Of a stretch of 64,000 nucleotides of DNA, positions 17,120 through 25,292 are shown piece by piece. The notes beneath the pieces are model-generated. The model did not search any database. It had not been told where the DNA came from and saw only the letters and a list, made by a program, of their open reading frames with translations. Position numbers and translations under genes: made by a program. Origin of the DNA: Dermabacter sp. (GTDB lineage Bacteria > Actinomycetota > Actinomycetes > Actinomycetales > Dermabacteraceae); assembly GCA_030538475.1 (NCBI GenBank), contig JAUNTX010000006.1:65593-129592 (forward strand), written 5' to 3'. The number at the start of each line of letters is the position of its first letter. The stretch's first letter is position 1.

Positions 17120-17227
17120 CGATTCGCCGCCCGCGCCGGGAATGTCCCGCGTGCACCGCGCGTTAAGCCAGCACCGATACACTCACGAGCGACGACCCCT
17201 GGTCGCCCTCACGTAAGGACTCATCTT

Positions 17228-18139
17228 TTGGCACGTAACAACATCGTGCTGGGCAACGACCCGGCATTCAAGCCCCACAACCAGTACGCCCCCGCGCCGC
17301 AGTACGGGCAGCAGGCCTCCCAGTTCGGGCAGCAGGCGCAGTATGGCCAGAGCCCCCAGTATGGGCAGCAGGCACCCCAGTACGGCGAGAGTGACCTCGA
17401 GTCGATGTACGCGCGCCCGTCGGCCACCGGCCACGACACGGGCCGCCTCACCTGGCGCGATGCCCTCAACGCAATCACCGCGACCCTCGGCGTCATCATC
17501 GTCGTCGGCGCGGGCGTCATGTTCCTGCCCACGATCCTCGGCATCGTCATGGGCCCGCAGGGCGAGCAGCTCGGCTACGCCCTTTCCACCGTCGCGGCGA
17601 TTGTGGGCGCGATTGGCGGCCTCATCGCCGTCCTCGTCGGCGCCTTCCGCAAGCAGCCCAGCATGGCCGTCACGCTGTCCTACGCCGTGTTCGAAGGCCT
17701 GTTCGTGGGCGGTATCAGCGGCATCTTCGAGCGCATGTACCCGGGCATCGTGTTCCAGGCCGTGCTCGGCACCCTCGCCGTGGCAGGCGCGGTCCTCGTG
17801 CTGTTCCGCTCCGGCAAGGTCCGCACGAGCCCCCGCATGAACAAGATCTTCATGGTGGCGCTCGGCGCGTACGTGCTGTTCTCCATCGCGAACCTCGTCA
17901 TCGTCCTCATGGGCGGCGGCAGCCTCCGCACCGGCGCGCTCGGCCTCGTCATCGGCGCCATCGCCGTGCTCATGGCCAGCTACAGCCTCGTCATGGACTT
18001 CGAGCTCGTGCAGAACTCCGTCGAAAACGGCGCCCCCCGCAACTACGCGTGGATGGGAGCGCTAGCGCTCGCCGTCACCCTCGTGTGGCTGTACGTCGAA
18101 ATCCTGCGCATCCTCGCGATACTTCGCGGCAACGATTAG
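17228..18139 (+). CDS. Bax inhibitor-1/YccA family membrane protein
   Basis: Polytopic membrane protein of 303 residues. Relatives act as pH-sensitive calcium-leak proteins or FtsH modulators, but bacterial roles are mostly undefined. Residues 1-55 are a cytoplasmic leader with repeated Q-Y-G-Q units. About seven helices follow from residue 75, including LSYAVFEGLFVGGISGIFE and YSLVMDFELVQNSVENGAPRNYAW, both typical of the actinobacterial Bax1-I family. The start is TTG at 17228 (ARNNIVLGND), with AAGGA 10 bases upstream; no better in-frame start fits. A strong terminator follows. Confidence 0.9.
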   Translation: MARNNIVLGNDPAFKPHNQYAPAPQYGQQASQFGQQAQYGQSPQYGQQAPQYGESDLESMYARPSATGHDTGRLTWRDALNAITATLGVIIVVGAGVMFLPTILGIVMGPQGEQLGYALSTVAAIVGAIGGLIAVLVGAFRKQPSMAVTLSYAVFEGLFVGGISGIFERMYPGIVFQAVLGTLAVAGAVLVLFRSGKVRTSPRMNKIFMVALGAYVLFSIANLVIVLMGGGSLRTGALGLVIGAIAVLMASYSLVMDFELVQNSVENGAPRNYAWMGALALAVTLVWLYVEILRILAILRGND

Positions 18140-18167
18140 CGCCCCGCCTGCGTGAGCGGCGGTGAAG

Positions 18168-18205
18168 GCAGGGGCCGACGGATTCCAGGATCCGTCGGCC
18201 CCTGC
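18168..18205 (+). terminator. strong terminator hairpin after the Bax inhibitor-1 gene
   Basis: Perfect 16-base arms (18168-18183 and 18190-18205) with a six-base loop TCCAGG, followed by TTCGCG. It has few T residues but high stability. Each arm contains GGCCGACGG or its complement. Confidence 0.75.
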
Positions 18206-18311
18206 TTCGCGCGCATGGCGATAGACTCGTGCGAAGCGCTCGCCGCATCCCGGGCATGAGCCCCGGGAGCGGGAAGGAATCGAGCGCGAGTAACGCCGCA
18301 GCAAGGGGACG

Positions 18312-19811
18312 ATGGTGAGTGATATGACCGCGATGATGCGCGAATGGGTGGATCAGATTCTCATCGTCGGCCCCTACGTCTGGTACTTCCTGGAGATCAC
18401 GCTGAGGCTCGTGGCCCTCGTGGTCGTGCCCCGCAACCGCCGGCCCGGCAGCGCCTTCGCGTGGCTCATGGCGATCATGCTGTTCCCGATCATCGCCTTC
18501 CCCGTCTACCTCATGCTGGGCAACACCCGGCTGCCCCGCAAGCGCCGCGAGATGCAAAAAGAGGTCATGGCGGTCATGCGCGAGCGAGCCGAAACGATCC
18601 CCGACGCGATCATCGACGAAGACACGCCCAGCTGGCTGCAGTCGGCGGTCAACCTCAACCGGGAACTCGGAGCGTTCCCCCTCACCGGCAACAACAGCGC
18701 CGAGCTGGAAATTGAGTACTCGCGCTCGATTGCCCGCATGACCGACGACATCCTCACCGCCGAAGAGCACGTGCACGTGCTGTTCTATACCGCGACGATG
18801 GACGAGTGGACGAGCGAGTTCTTCGACGCCCTCGCCGCCGTGCAGGCCCGCGGCGTGAAGGTGCGCCTGCTCTACGACTTCGTGGGCTCCGTGTTCAAGG
18901 GCAAGCATCACCGCCAGATGGTGAAGTTCTGCAAGGACAACGGGATCGAGCACTACTCGATGATGCCCATCCGCCCCTTCCGCGACGGCGCCTTCCAGCG
19001 CCCCGATCTGCGCAATCACCGCAAGCTCGTGATCGTGGACGGCCAGGTGGGGTGGGCCGGTTCGCAGAACCTCATCGCCCCCCACTACGACTCCAAGAAG
19101 AACATTCGCCGCCACCTGCGCTGGCAGGAAACGATGGCCCGCTTCGAGGGTCCCATCGTGACCGAGATGAACCTGCTGTTCGGCATCGACTGGTACTTCG
19201 AGTCGCACGAAACGATCAGCGAAGCCGAACTGGTGCGCGAGGTGGTGAACACGAGTGGCACCTACGAATGCCAGCTCGTGCCGTCGGGCCCCGGCTTCGT
19301 GCAGGAAAACAACCTGCTGCTGTTCAACCAGCTGTTCTACAGCGCTGAACGCAAGATCGTGGCCGTGAGCCCCTACTTCGTGCCCGAGGAATCCATGCTG
19401 CAGGCTATGGTGACCGCCGCGAAGCGGGGCGTGGAGGTGGAACTGTTCGTCTCCGAAGTCGGCGATCAGTTCCTCGTGTTCCACGCCCAGCGCTCCTACT
19501 ATTCGGCGCTGCTCGAGGCCGGGGTGAAGATCTGGCTCTACGAGGCCCCGTTCATCCTCCACGCCAAGCACGTCTCGATCGACGAATCGGTCGCGGTGAT
19601 CGGCTCCTCCAACATGGACATTCGCTCGTTCAACCTCGACATGGAATCCAGCGTCATGGTGGGCGGCGCCGACTTCATGGAGAAGCTGCACGTGGTCGAG
19701 CAGGTGTATCGCGACCGCTCGCGCGAGCTGACCTCCGAGGAATGGGAGTCGCGCAGCTTCGGCGTCAAGGTGCTCGACAATCTCTGCCGTCTCGCCTCCG
19801 CCATCGTCTAG
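18312..19811 (+). CDS. cls: cardiolipin synthase, phospholipase D type
   Basis: Condenses two phosphatidylglycerols to cardiolipin and glycerol at the membrane. The 499 residues are normal for bacterial ClsA. Two N-terminal helices (about 15-38 and 50-70) flank PRNRRPGSAFAWLM. Two phospholipase D domains follow. The first HKD set is H236, K238, D243 in HRKLVIVDGQVGWAGSQN. The second is H417, K419, D424 in HAKHVSIDESVAVIGSSNMD. Both are intact. ATG at 18312 is used; GTG at 18315 or ATG at 18324 are alternatives. It is transcribed alone after the terminator at 18168. Confidence 0.96.
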   Translation: MVSDMTAMMREWVDQILIVGPYVWYFLEITLRLVALVVVPRNRRPGSAFAWLMAIMLFPIIAFPVYLMLGNTRLPRKRREMQKEVMAVMRERAETIPDAIIDEDTPSWLQSAVNLNRELGAFPLTGNNSAELEIEYSRSIARMTDDILTAEEHVHVLFYTATMDEWTSEFFDALAAVQARGVKVRLLYDFVGSVFKGKHHRQMVKFCKDNGIEHYSMMPIRPFRDGAFQRPDLRNHRKLVIVDGQVGWAGSQNLIAPHYDSKKNIRRHLRWQETMARFEGPIVTEMNLLFGIDWYFESHETISEAELVREVVNTSGTYECQLVPSGPGFVQENNLLLFNQLFYSAERKIVAVSPYFVPEESMLQAMVTAAKRGVEVELFVSEVGDQFLVFHAQRSYYSALLEAGVKIWLYEAPFILHAKHVSIDESVAVIGSSNMDIRSFNLDMESSVMVGGADFMEKLHVVEQVYRDRSRELTSEEWESRSFGVKVLDNLCRLASAIV

Positions 19812-19840
19812 GGCCGAATCTGGCCCCGCGCTACCCTCGC

Positions 19841-19879
19841 GGCCCGGCTACGTGCCCTGCCCGGCCCGGCTGCGTGCCC
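19841..19879. repeat. short direct repeat after cls
   Basis: The 17-base unit GGCCCGGCT(A/G)CGTGCCC occurs at 19841-19857 and 19863-19879 (16 of 17 identical), in the 76-base convergent gap between cls and the surface-protein pair. A degenerate third copy continues into the next gene. It is probably simple slippage. Confidence 0.5.
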
Positions 19880-19887
19880 GGTCCGGC

Positions 19888-20688
19888 TTACTTGTCCGGC
19901 CCGGCGGTGAGCCCGGCGAGGGCCTCGGCGGCGCCCTGCACCTGGGCCTCGTTGTTCCCGGCCACGACGGAGCTGAACACCGCGGACCTGCCGTCGGGCG
20001 TGGTGAGCACGACGACCGTCAAGAGGTCGTGCGTCGTCTCCTTCAAGAGCGTCTGGGTGAAGAACAGGGACCCCGTGACCTTGTAGCCGCTCATGCCGTC
20101 GATGGTCACGGCCTCCACCTTCTTATCGTCGAGGCGGCGGCCTGCGGCTTGCGGCTCCCACATCGCTGTGTTCGACAGCATGCAGTCGAAGATGCGGGTG
20201 GCGGCAGCTTGATCGCCCGGGTAGGGCACGCCCTTTTCCCACGTGACGGCGCCCACCGCCAGGGTCGATACCCACTTCTCTTCCGCCAGTGCCGTGGCGT
20301 AGACGTCATCGTCGGTGAAGCGAAGGAAGTGGTTCACCGTCGTGTCATCCGTCGCGTACACCTCGGGGATCGGTACGGAAATCCCACCACCGACGAGTCG
20401 GCCGTCGGCGGCTATCGACGCGCTTGGTCTCGGTGAGCTTCGGATGTGGGTGTAGCAGTAGGAGGCGGCGACGCTCGCCGTCGTGGCCGGGGTGGGCGTC
20501 GGCTCTGATGTGGTGGGCGCCGCGGTGGGGCTCGGGGTCTCGGTGATCGTGGGCAGGGCCGTCGGTTCGTCAGTGGAGTTAAGGCCCCGCACCACGAGCA
20601 CGGCCGACGTGACGCCGACGATGAGCAGGAACACGATGGCGAACGCAATCGCGCCGAGGGCAAAGGGGGTGCGGTACCGGGGGCTCAT
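19888..20688 (-). CDS. membrane-anchored extracellular protein, unknown function (paralogue of its neighbour)
   Basis: A protein of 266 residues. A short basic start (SPRYR) and one helix (about 9-33) act as anchor or signal. A Thr/Pro/Ser-rich wall-spanning linker (38-72) follows, then an extracellular domain. Cys78 and Cys169 are the only cysteines and probably pair. The order GGGISVPIPEV, YPGDQAAATRIFDC, TIDGMSGYKVTGSLFF and LTTPDGRSAVFSSVV matches the upstream gene block by block, so the two are diverged duplicates. Its start overlaps the stop of that gene by four bases (ATGA). I do not recognise the family. Confidence 0.8.
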   Translation of the reverse strand: MSPRYRTPFALGAIAFAIVFLLIVGVTSAVLVVRGLNSTDEPTALPTITETPSPTAAPTTSEPTPTPATTASVAASYCYTHIRSSPRPSASIAADGRLVGGGISVPIPEVYATDDTTVNHFLRFTDDDVYATALAEEKWVSTLAVGAVTWEKGVPYPGDQAAATRIFDCMLSNTAMWEPQAAGRRLDDKKVEAVTIDGMSGYKVTGSLFFTQTLLKETTHDLLTVVVLTTPDGRSAVFSSVVAGNNEAQVQGAAEALAGLTAGPDK

Positions 20689-21692
20689 TCTGTCACTTCC
20701 AGGGAGGCGATGGCGGTCTCGAGGGCTGCCACGTGGGCGGGGCGGTCGGCGGCAACGTCGGAGACGAGGGCGCTCGGGCCGCCCGGGGTATCGACCACGA
20801 TGGCGGTAACCACGGAGGCCTGGGTGGTGCTCAGGGTCGTGGTCTCATCGAACGTATAGGTGGCCTGGACAATCCACGCCTCGTGGCCATCGACCGTGGT
20901 GGCTTCGCTGCGGTAGTCGGTCACCGTGGGGGAGTCCCCAAACTGCTGGGACACGTTGAAGTGCGTCGCGTAGCACTGGAAGAGGATGACCGCCATGGTT
21001 TCGGTGCCGGGATAGGGGCCGTCGGCCGCGGGCCAGTCCAGGCGCCCCACGGAGATGACGCTGTACCACCCGGATTCGATCTGCGTGCCCTGGCCGTTGT
21101 CGTCATACAGGTAGGGGACGTTGCTGTTCTCCCACGGCGTGTTCCATCCTTGGGGCACGGGGAAGGCGAGCCCGCCGCCGCGCACCTGGCTGGCGCTCGA
21201 TGGGATGGACGCGCCCTTGGTGCTCATGGTGCAGGCCGTCGTGGGGGCCTCGGTGAACATTTCGGGCGGCGGCTCCTGGGGGCGCACCGGCATCCACGTT
21301 TCTTCCGCGCGCGAGGGATCTCCCGTTTCCTCGGCGGCCTCGAACGGCTGCAGGGGGTCCTGTTCCACGCTGCGCAGGAACACCTGGGAGACCAGGAGGC
21401 CGACGGCGAGGATGAGGATCGAGCCGATGCCGACGATGCCGACGACGAGGCGGGTGGAGGAGCGTTTCTGGGTGGCGGCGTTCAGATCGGCCGCTTGCGC
21501 GAGTTGGGCATTCACGCGCCGTTCGGCGGTGTCCTGGGAGCGGAAGCCGCCCGAGAAGTCCGGCAGGCCCGCGGGGGTTTGCGGCTGGCCGGGACCGCCC
21601 GTCGGGCCTGGGCCGCCTGCACCAGCGTTTCCCGCTCCGGGACCGCCCGGCGGGCGCGGGGTGGATGAATCGTCATGGCCGGAAGAATGCAC
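20685..21692 (-). CDS. membrane-anchored extracellular protein, unknown function (paralogue of its neighbour)
   Basis: A protein of 335 residues. Residues 1-45 are a Gly/Pro-rich cytoplasmic segment and 46-78 are polar. One helix lies at about 82-104 (VVGIVGIGSILILAVGLLV). An acidic Pro/Glu linker leads to an extracellular domain with Cys154 and Cys240, spaced as in the downstream paralogue (86 versus 91 residues). Shared blocks are GGGLAFPVPQGW, DGPYPGTETMAVILFQC, TVDGHEAWIVQATYTF and VDTPGGPSALVSDVAAD. GTG at 21692 is chosen for AGGAG 5 bases upstream. It is the first gene of a two-gene operon, divergent from the thiamine operon. Confidence 0.8.
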   Translation of the reverse strand: MHSSGHDDSSTPRPPGGPGAGNAGAGGPGPTGGPGQPQTPAGLPDFSGGFRSQDTAERRVNAQLAQAADLNAATQKRSSTRLVVGIVGIGSILILAVGLLVSQVFLRSVEQDPLQPFEAAEETGDPSRAEETWMPVRPQEPPPEMFTEAPTTACTMSTKGASIPSSASQVRGGGLAFPVPQGWNTPWENSNVPYLYDDNGQGTQIESGWYSVISVGRLDWPAADGPYPGTETMAVILFQCYATHFNVSQQFGDSPTVTDYRSEATTVDGHEAWIVQATYTFDETTTLSTTQASVVTAIVVDTPGGPSALVSDVAADRPAHVAALETAIASLEVTE

Positions 21693-21810
21693 GTGCGCTC
21701 CTGCCCCCTCGCTCGTGACGGACGTGGACGGCGAGGTGCCCTCTCGCCTTCGACCATTATGCCGTGAGTGCCCAGGAACCGAGGGGCCACGGCCGTTACT
21801 CTGGTGCCTT

Positions 21811-21948
21811 GTGACATGGGGTGCTGTCCCCATTCGTGCGCTGACCTGCGCACTCGCCTGATCGCGAGTACGGGGCCCGGCGCCGGGGACGGCTGAGAAC
21901 ACACCCATTGAACCTGCCAAGGCCCACCACCTGCGAAGGGATCGTCAC
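21811..21948 (+). promoter_or_regulatory. TPP (thiamine pyrophosphate) riboswitch
   Basis: The sequence contains the conserved THI-box parts in order: GGGGTGC (21818-21824), CGGCTGAGA (21890-21898), ACCCATTGAACCTG (21902-21915) and CTGCGAAGGGATC (21931-21943). Outer strands GTGAC (21811-21815) and GTCAC (21944-21948) close P1. The variable P3 arm is long and GC-rich. The ribosome-binding AAGGG (21936-21940) of thiM is part of the riboswitch core, so ligand binding should hide it: translational off-control of the thiM operon by TPP. Confidence 0.95.
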
Positions 21949-21949
21949 C

Positions 21950-22894
21950 GTGACCCAGCTTGAGACCTCCACCCCCCATTCCGCCCCGAGCCCTGGGCCG
22001 TCTGCCGACGCCGGGGCGAGCGCTCCGGTCAGCGCCGCTGCGAGCGCCGAGGCCATCGCCGCCGCCGTGCGCGCGGTCCGCACGCACGGCCCGCTCGTCC
22101 ATTGCCTCACCAACACGGTCGTGCAGACCGTGAGCGCCAACGCCCTGCTCGCTATCGGCGCCGCGCCCGCCATGGTCGATCACCCGCGCGAAGCCGCACC
22201 GTTCGCCCGCATCGCCGGGGGCGTCCTCATCAACACCGGCACCGTGGCCCCGCACCAGGTGGAATCCATGCCGCTCGCCGCGGCCGCCGCCCGTGAGGCC
22301 CACGTGCCGTGGGTGCTGGACCCGGTGGCCGTCGGCTACCTCCCCGTGCGCACCGAACTGGCCCAGGCCCTCCTCGAGTTCCACCCCACCGCGATCCGCG
22401 GCAACGCCTCCGAAATCTCCGCGCTCGCGGGCGCGGGGGAGGGCGGCCGCGGGGTCGATTCGACGGACAGCGTGGATGATGCCCTGGCCCCGGCGCTCTC
22501 CCTCGCGCGACGCACGGGCGCCATCGTGGCCGTTTCCGGGCACCGCGACCTCATCGCGTGGTCCGAAGACGGCGAGGATCACGCCCTGTGGCTTGAATCG
22601 GGCCACCCGCTCATGCCGCGCGTGATCGGCACGGGCTGCGCGCTCGGCGCCGCCGTGGCCGCCTACCTGGCCGCCCACGCCGCCGATGCCGCCGCCGCGG
22701 ACACCCCGCCCGAAGAACGGATAGGGGGCGCGGCCCTCGCGGTTCTCGCTGCCCACGCCCACACGGGCGCCGCCGGATCGCGCGCGGGGCAGAGCGCCCA
22801 GCACCCCGGATCGTTCGCCGTGGCCTGGATGGATGCGCTCGATGCGCTGAGCGATGCCGAGATCGCCGCCGCGGTGCGGGTGAGCACCGAATGA
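21950..22894 (+). CDS. thiM: hydroxyethylthiazole kinase
   Basis: Phosphorylates 4-methyl-5-(2-hydroxyethyl)thiazole for thiamine salvage. The 314 residues include about 30 extra Ala/Pro-rich residues at the N-terminus. Family blocks are [52 protein letters not shown] (ATP/substrate), [18 protein letters not shown] and [18 protein letters not shown] with the conserved GTGC cysteine. The GTG start at 21950 lies one base after the riboswitch, with AAGGG as its RBS. It is the first gene of thiM-thiE-thiD-tenA, and its stop overlaps the thiE start (ATGA). Confidence 0.96.
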   Translation: MTQLETSTPHSAPSPGPSADAGASAPVSAAASAEAIAAAVRAVRTHGPLVHCLTNTVVQTVSANALLAIGAAPAMVDHPREAAPFARIAGGVLINTGTVAPHQVESMPLAAAAAREAHVPWVLDPVAVGYLPVRTELAQALLEFHPTAIRGNASEISALAGAGEGGRGVDSTDSVDDALAPALSLARRTGAIVAVSGHRDLIAWSEDGEDHALWLESGHPLMPRVIGTGCALGAAVAAYLAAHAADAAAADTPPEERIGGAALAVLAAHAHTGAAGSRAGQSAQHPGSFAVAWMDALDALSDAEIAAAVRVSTE

Positions 22895-23604
22895 CCGAAC
22901 AGCCCCACCCCGCCGCCGCGACGGGACGCGCACGCGCCCAGGCGGCCGACTGGGCCCTCTACTTCGTCACCGACACCGCGATGGCCGGCGGGGTGGATGG
23001 CGTGTGCGCGCAGGTGGCCGAGGCCATCCACGGCGGCGCCCACGTGATCCAGGTCCGCGACAAGCACCTGGACGACGCCGCCTTCACGGACCTCGCGCGC
23101 CGCGTGCAGGGCGTGGCCGCCGAGGTAGGCGCCGAGCACGGCCGCGAGATCCTCGTGATCGTCAACGACCGCGTGCAGATCGCCCGCGAGCTGGGCCTCG
23201 ATGTTCACGTGGGCCAATCGGACGTGCCCGCCGCCGACGTGCGCGCGCTGCTGGGCCCCGGCGCCATCGTGGGACTCAGCGTCTCCACGCCCGCCGAACT
23301 GGAGGCCGCCATCGCCGAGGGCGCCGCCGACGTCGTAGGCATCGGCCCCATCTGGGTCACCGACACGAAGACCGATACCGGGGACGCGGTGGGCCTCGAC
23401 GCCCTGGCCCGCCTCACGGCCCGCGCCCACGAGGCCTCCCTGGTGGCCGTCGCCATCGGCGGCATCGGCATCCGCAACGCTGCGGACGTGGCTGCGACCG
23501 GGGTGGACGGCATCTGCGTGGTCTCCGCGATCGCGCTCGCCGACGATCCCGCCCTCGCCGCAACCTTCCTGCGCCGCCAGTTCGTCATGCACCAGCCGCT
23601 CTAG
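22891..23604 (+). CDS. thiE: thiamine-phosphate synthase
   Basis: Joins hydroxymethylpyrimidine pyrophosphate to thiazole phosphate to give thiamine phosphate. The 237 residues show the ThiE barrel blocks: [76 protein letters not shown] and [28 protein letters not shown] (phosphate site). It overlaps thiM by four bases and is followed 59 bases later by thiD. Confidence 0.96.
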   Translation: MTEQPHPAAATGRARAQAADWALYFVTDTAMAGGVDGVCAQVAEAIHGGAHVIQVRDKHLDDAAFTDLARRVQGVAAEVGAEHGREILVIVNDRVQIARELGLDVHVGQSDVPAADVRALLGPGAIVGLSVSTPAELEAAIAEGAADVVGIGPIWVTDTKTDTGDAVGLDALARLTARAHEASLVAVAIGGIGIRNAADVAATGVDGICVVSAIALADDPALAATFLRRQFVMHQPL

Positions 23605-23663
23605 GGGCCCGCGACCCGTCGGCCCCACCGAACCTTGCCCGTCGTCTCTACCGAAGGAGCCCC

Positions 23664-24506
23664 ATGCGCCCCCCGATTGCCCTCACCATCGCCGGATCCG
23701 ACCCGAGCGGCGGCGCCGGAATCCAAGCCGACCTCAAGACGTTCACCGCGCTCGGCGTGTACGGCACGAGCGTCATCACCTCGCTCACCGCCCAGAGCAC
23801 GCAGGGCGTGACGGGCGTGTTCACGCCGCCCGCCTCGTTCCTCACCGACCAGATCACGACCCTGCTGGACGACGTGTACGTGGATGCGACGAAGATCGGG
23901 ATGGTGCCGAGCGCCGAGGTGGCCGGGGCGCTCGCGGATACGATTGAGGCGCGCCGCAGCGAGTTCGGCACGATTGTGCTGGATCCGGTCATGGTGGCCA
24001 CCTCTGGCGACATGCTCATGGGCGAGGATGCGATGACCGTGGTGCGCGACCGGCTCGTGCCGCTTGCCGACGTGATCACGCCGAACATTCCCGAGGCGGC
24101 GCTGCTGCTGGGCGCAAACCCCGCGACCGATCCCGAGGAGATGCGGGAACAGGGGCTCGCGCTGCTCGAGCGCGGGGCGAAGGCCGTGGTGCTCAAGGGT
24201 GGGCACTTGCGCGGCAGCGAGCTCGTGGACGTGTTCGTGCACCCCGGCGGCACGGACCTGCTGCGCGGCGCGATGTTTGCGACCCGCAACACCCACGGCA
24301 CCGGCTGCACGCTCAGCTCCGCGATTGCGGCCCAGTACGCGCGCGTGGCCGGAGGCGCCGAAGGCACCGACTTCACGGTGGTGGCGAGCGCGCGCGAGTT
24401 CCTGGCGAGCGCGATTGAGCACGCGATGGAGTGGGAGATCTCGAAGCACCCCGAGACCGGGCACGGCCCCACGAACCACCTCATCACCGTCACCTCGAAC
24501 GGCTAG
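23664..24506 (+). CDS. thiD: bifunctional hydroxymethylpyrimidine kinase/phosphomethylpyrimidine kinase
   Basis: Phosphorylates HMP and then HMP phosphate to give the pyrophosphate used by ThiE. The 280 residues match the family. [20 protein letters not shown] at the N-terminus binds [17 protein letters not shown] and [13 protein letters not shown]-type blocks follow (here [13 protein letters not shown]), and AVVLKGGHL and [18 protein letters not shown] carry the catalytic Cys/anion hole. ATG at 23664 follows GAAGGAG. It is the third gene of the TPP-controlled operon. Confidence 0.96.
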   Translation: MRPPIALTIAGSDPSGGAGIQADLKTFTALGVYGTSVITSLTAQSTQGVTGVFTPPASFLTDQITTLLDDVYVDATKIGMVPSAEVAGALADTIEARRSEFGTIVLDPVMVATSGDMLMGEDAMTVVRDRLVPLADVITPNIPEAALLLGANPATDPEEMREQGLALLERGAKAVVLKGGHLRGSELVDVFVHPGGTDLLRGAMFATRNTHGTGCTLSSAIAAQYARVAGGAEGTDFTVVASAREFLASAIEHAMEWEISKHPETGHGPTNHLITVTSNG

Positions 24507-24516
24507 GAGCCGCCGC

Positions 24517-25218
24517 ATGAGCCTCATCGCCCCCGCGGGCCCCCACACGGCCCGCATGTGGGAGGTCACCGCCGAGTGCCGCGCCCGCATCGAGCGCCTG
24601 GACTTCCTCACCCAGCTGGCCGACGGCACGCTTGATCCCGAAAAGTTCACGTTCTACATCCAGCAGGACTCCCACTACCTGCGGGCCTATCAGCGGGCCA
24701 TGACCGAGGTTGCGGGCCGCGCTGTGAGCGGCGATGACCTCGCTTTTTGGGCGGCGTCGGCCTCCGAAGCGGTGGGGGAGGAGCAGGCGCTGCACACGCA
24801 GCTTATGGGGGATGCGTTGCTCGCAGCCCACGTGGAAGCGCCTGTTCCCGAAAGCCTCCACACCGCCGCCTATTCCTCGTTCCTGCTGGCCACCGCGGCG
24901 TTCGCCCCCTACGCGGTCGCGGCCGCCGCGGTCCTGCCCTGCTACTGGATCTACGCGGAAGCCGGGGCGCGCATCGCCGCGAGCGCCGAGGCCGCGGCGC
25001 TCGGGCAGCACCCGTATGCCACGTGGGTCCAGGCGTATGCCGACGAGGACTTTCACCGGGCCGCGGCCCGGGCCGTCGGCATCGTGGAGCGGGCGTGCGA
25101 GGAGGCCGGGCAGGCGGAGCGCGAGCGGGCCGTCGAGGCGTTTCGGGCGGCCACGCGGTTCGAGGAACTGTTCTGGGTGCAGCCGATGGCCGCGCCCGAG
25201 GATCGCCTGCTCATCTGA
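24517..25218 (+). CDS. tenA: aminopyrimidine aminohydrolase (thiaminase II)
   Basis: Hydrolyses aminomethyl-HMP from degraded thiamine to HMP, feeding ThiD in salvage. The 233 residues have the TenA helical fold: FLTQLADGTLDPEKFTFYIQQDSHYLR at the N-terminus, the active-site Cys142 in VLPCYWIYAEAG, and a C-terminal Glu pair in RFEELFW. ATG at 24517 follows AGGAG by 6 bases and lies 10 bases after the thiD stop, so it is probably the last gene of the operon. With no thiC or thiG here, the operon looks devoted to salvage (inference from the window only). Confidence 0.95.
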   Translation: MSLIAPAGPHTARMWEVTAECRARIERLDFLTQLADGTLDPEKFTFYIQQDSHYLRAYQRAMTEVAGRAVSGDDLAFWAASASEAVGEEQALHTQLMGDALLAAHVEAPVPESLHTAAYSSFLLATAAFAPYAVAAAAVLPCYWIYAEAGARIAASAEAAALGQHPYATWVQAYADEDFHRAAARAVGIVERACEEAGQAERERAVEAFRAATRFEELFWVQPMAAPEDRLLI

Positions 25219-25229
25219 GGCGATGCCCA

Positions 25230-25286
25230 GGCTCCTTGCGCCGAGGGATCGTTAGGCTGTGGGGGTCCCGATGTAGCGAAGGAGCC
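25230..25286 (+). promoter_or_regulatory. inverted repeat able to pair with the ribosome-binding site of the next gene
   Basis: GGCTCCTT (25230-25237) is the exact complement of AAGGAGCC (25279-25286). The latter contains the AAGGAG ribosome-binding site of the peptidase starting at 25293. The 41-base loop makes the pairing uncertain. Confidence 0.3.
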
Positions 25287-25292
25287 TTCACC

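Noticed and set aside
24747-25292. Upstream extension of the prolyl oligopeptidase frame over tenA
   Set aside because: The extra residues have no family similarity, overlap tenA in another frame and lack an RBS; ATG 25293 has GAAGGAG.
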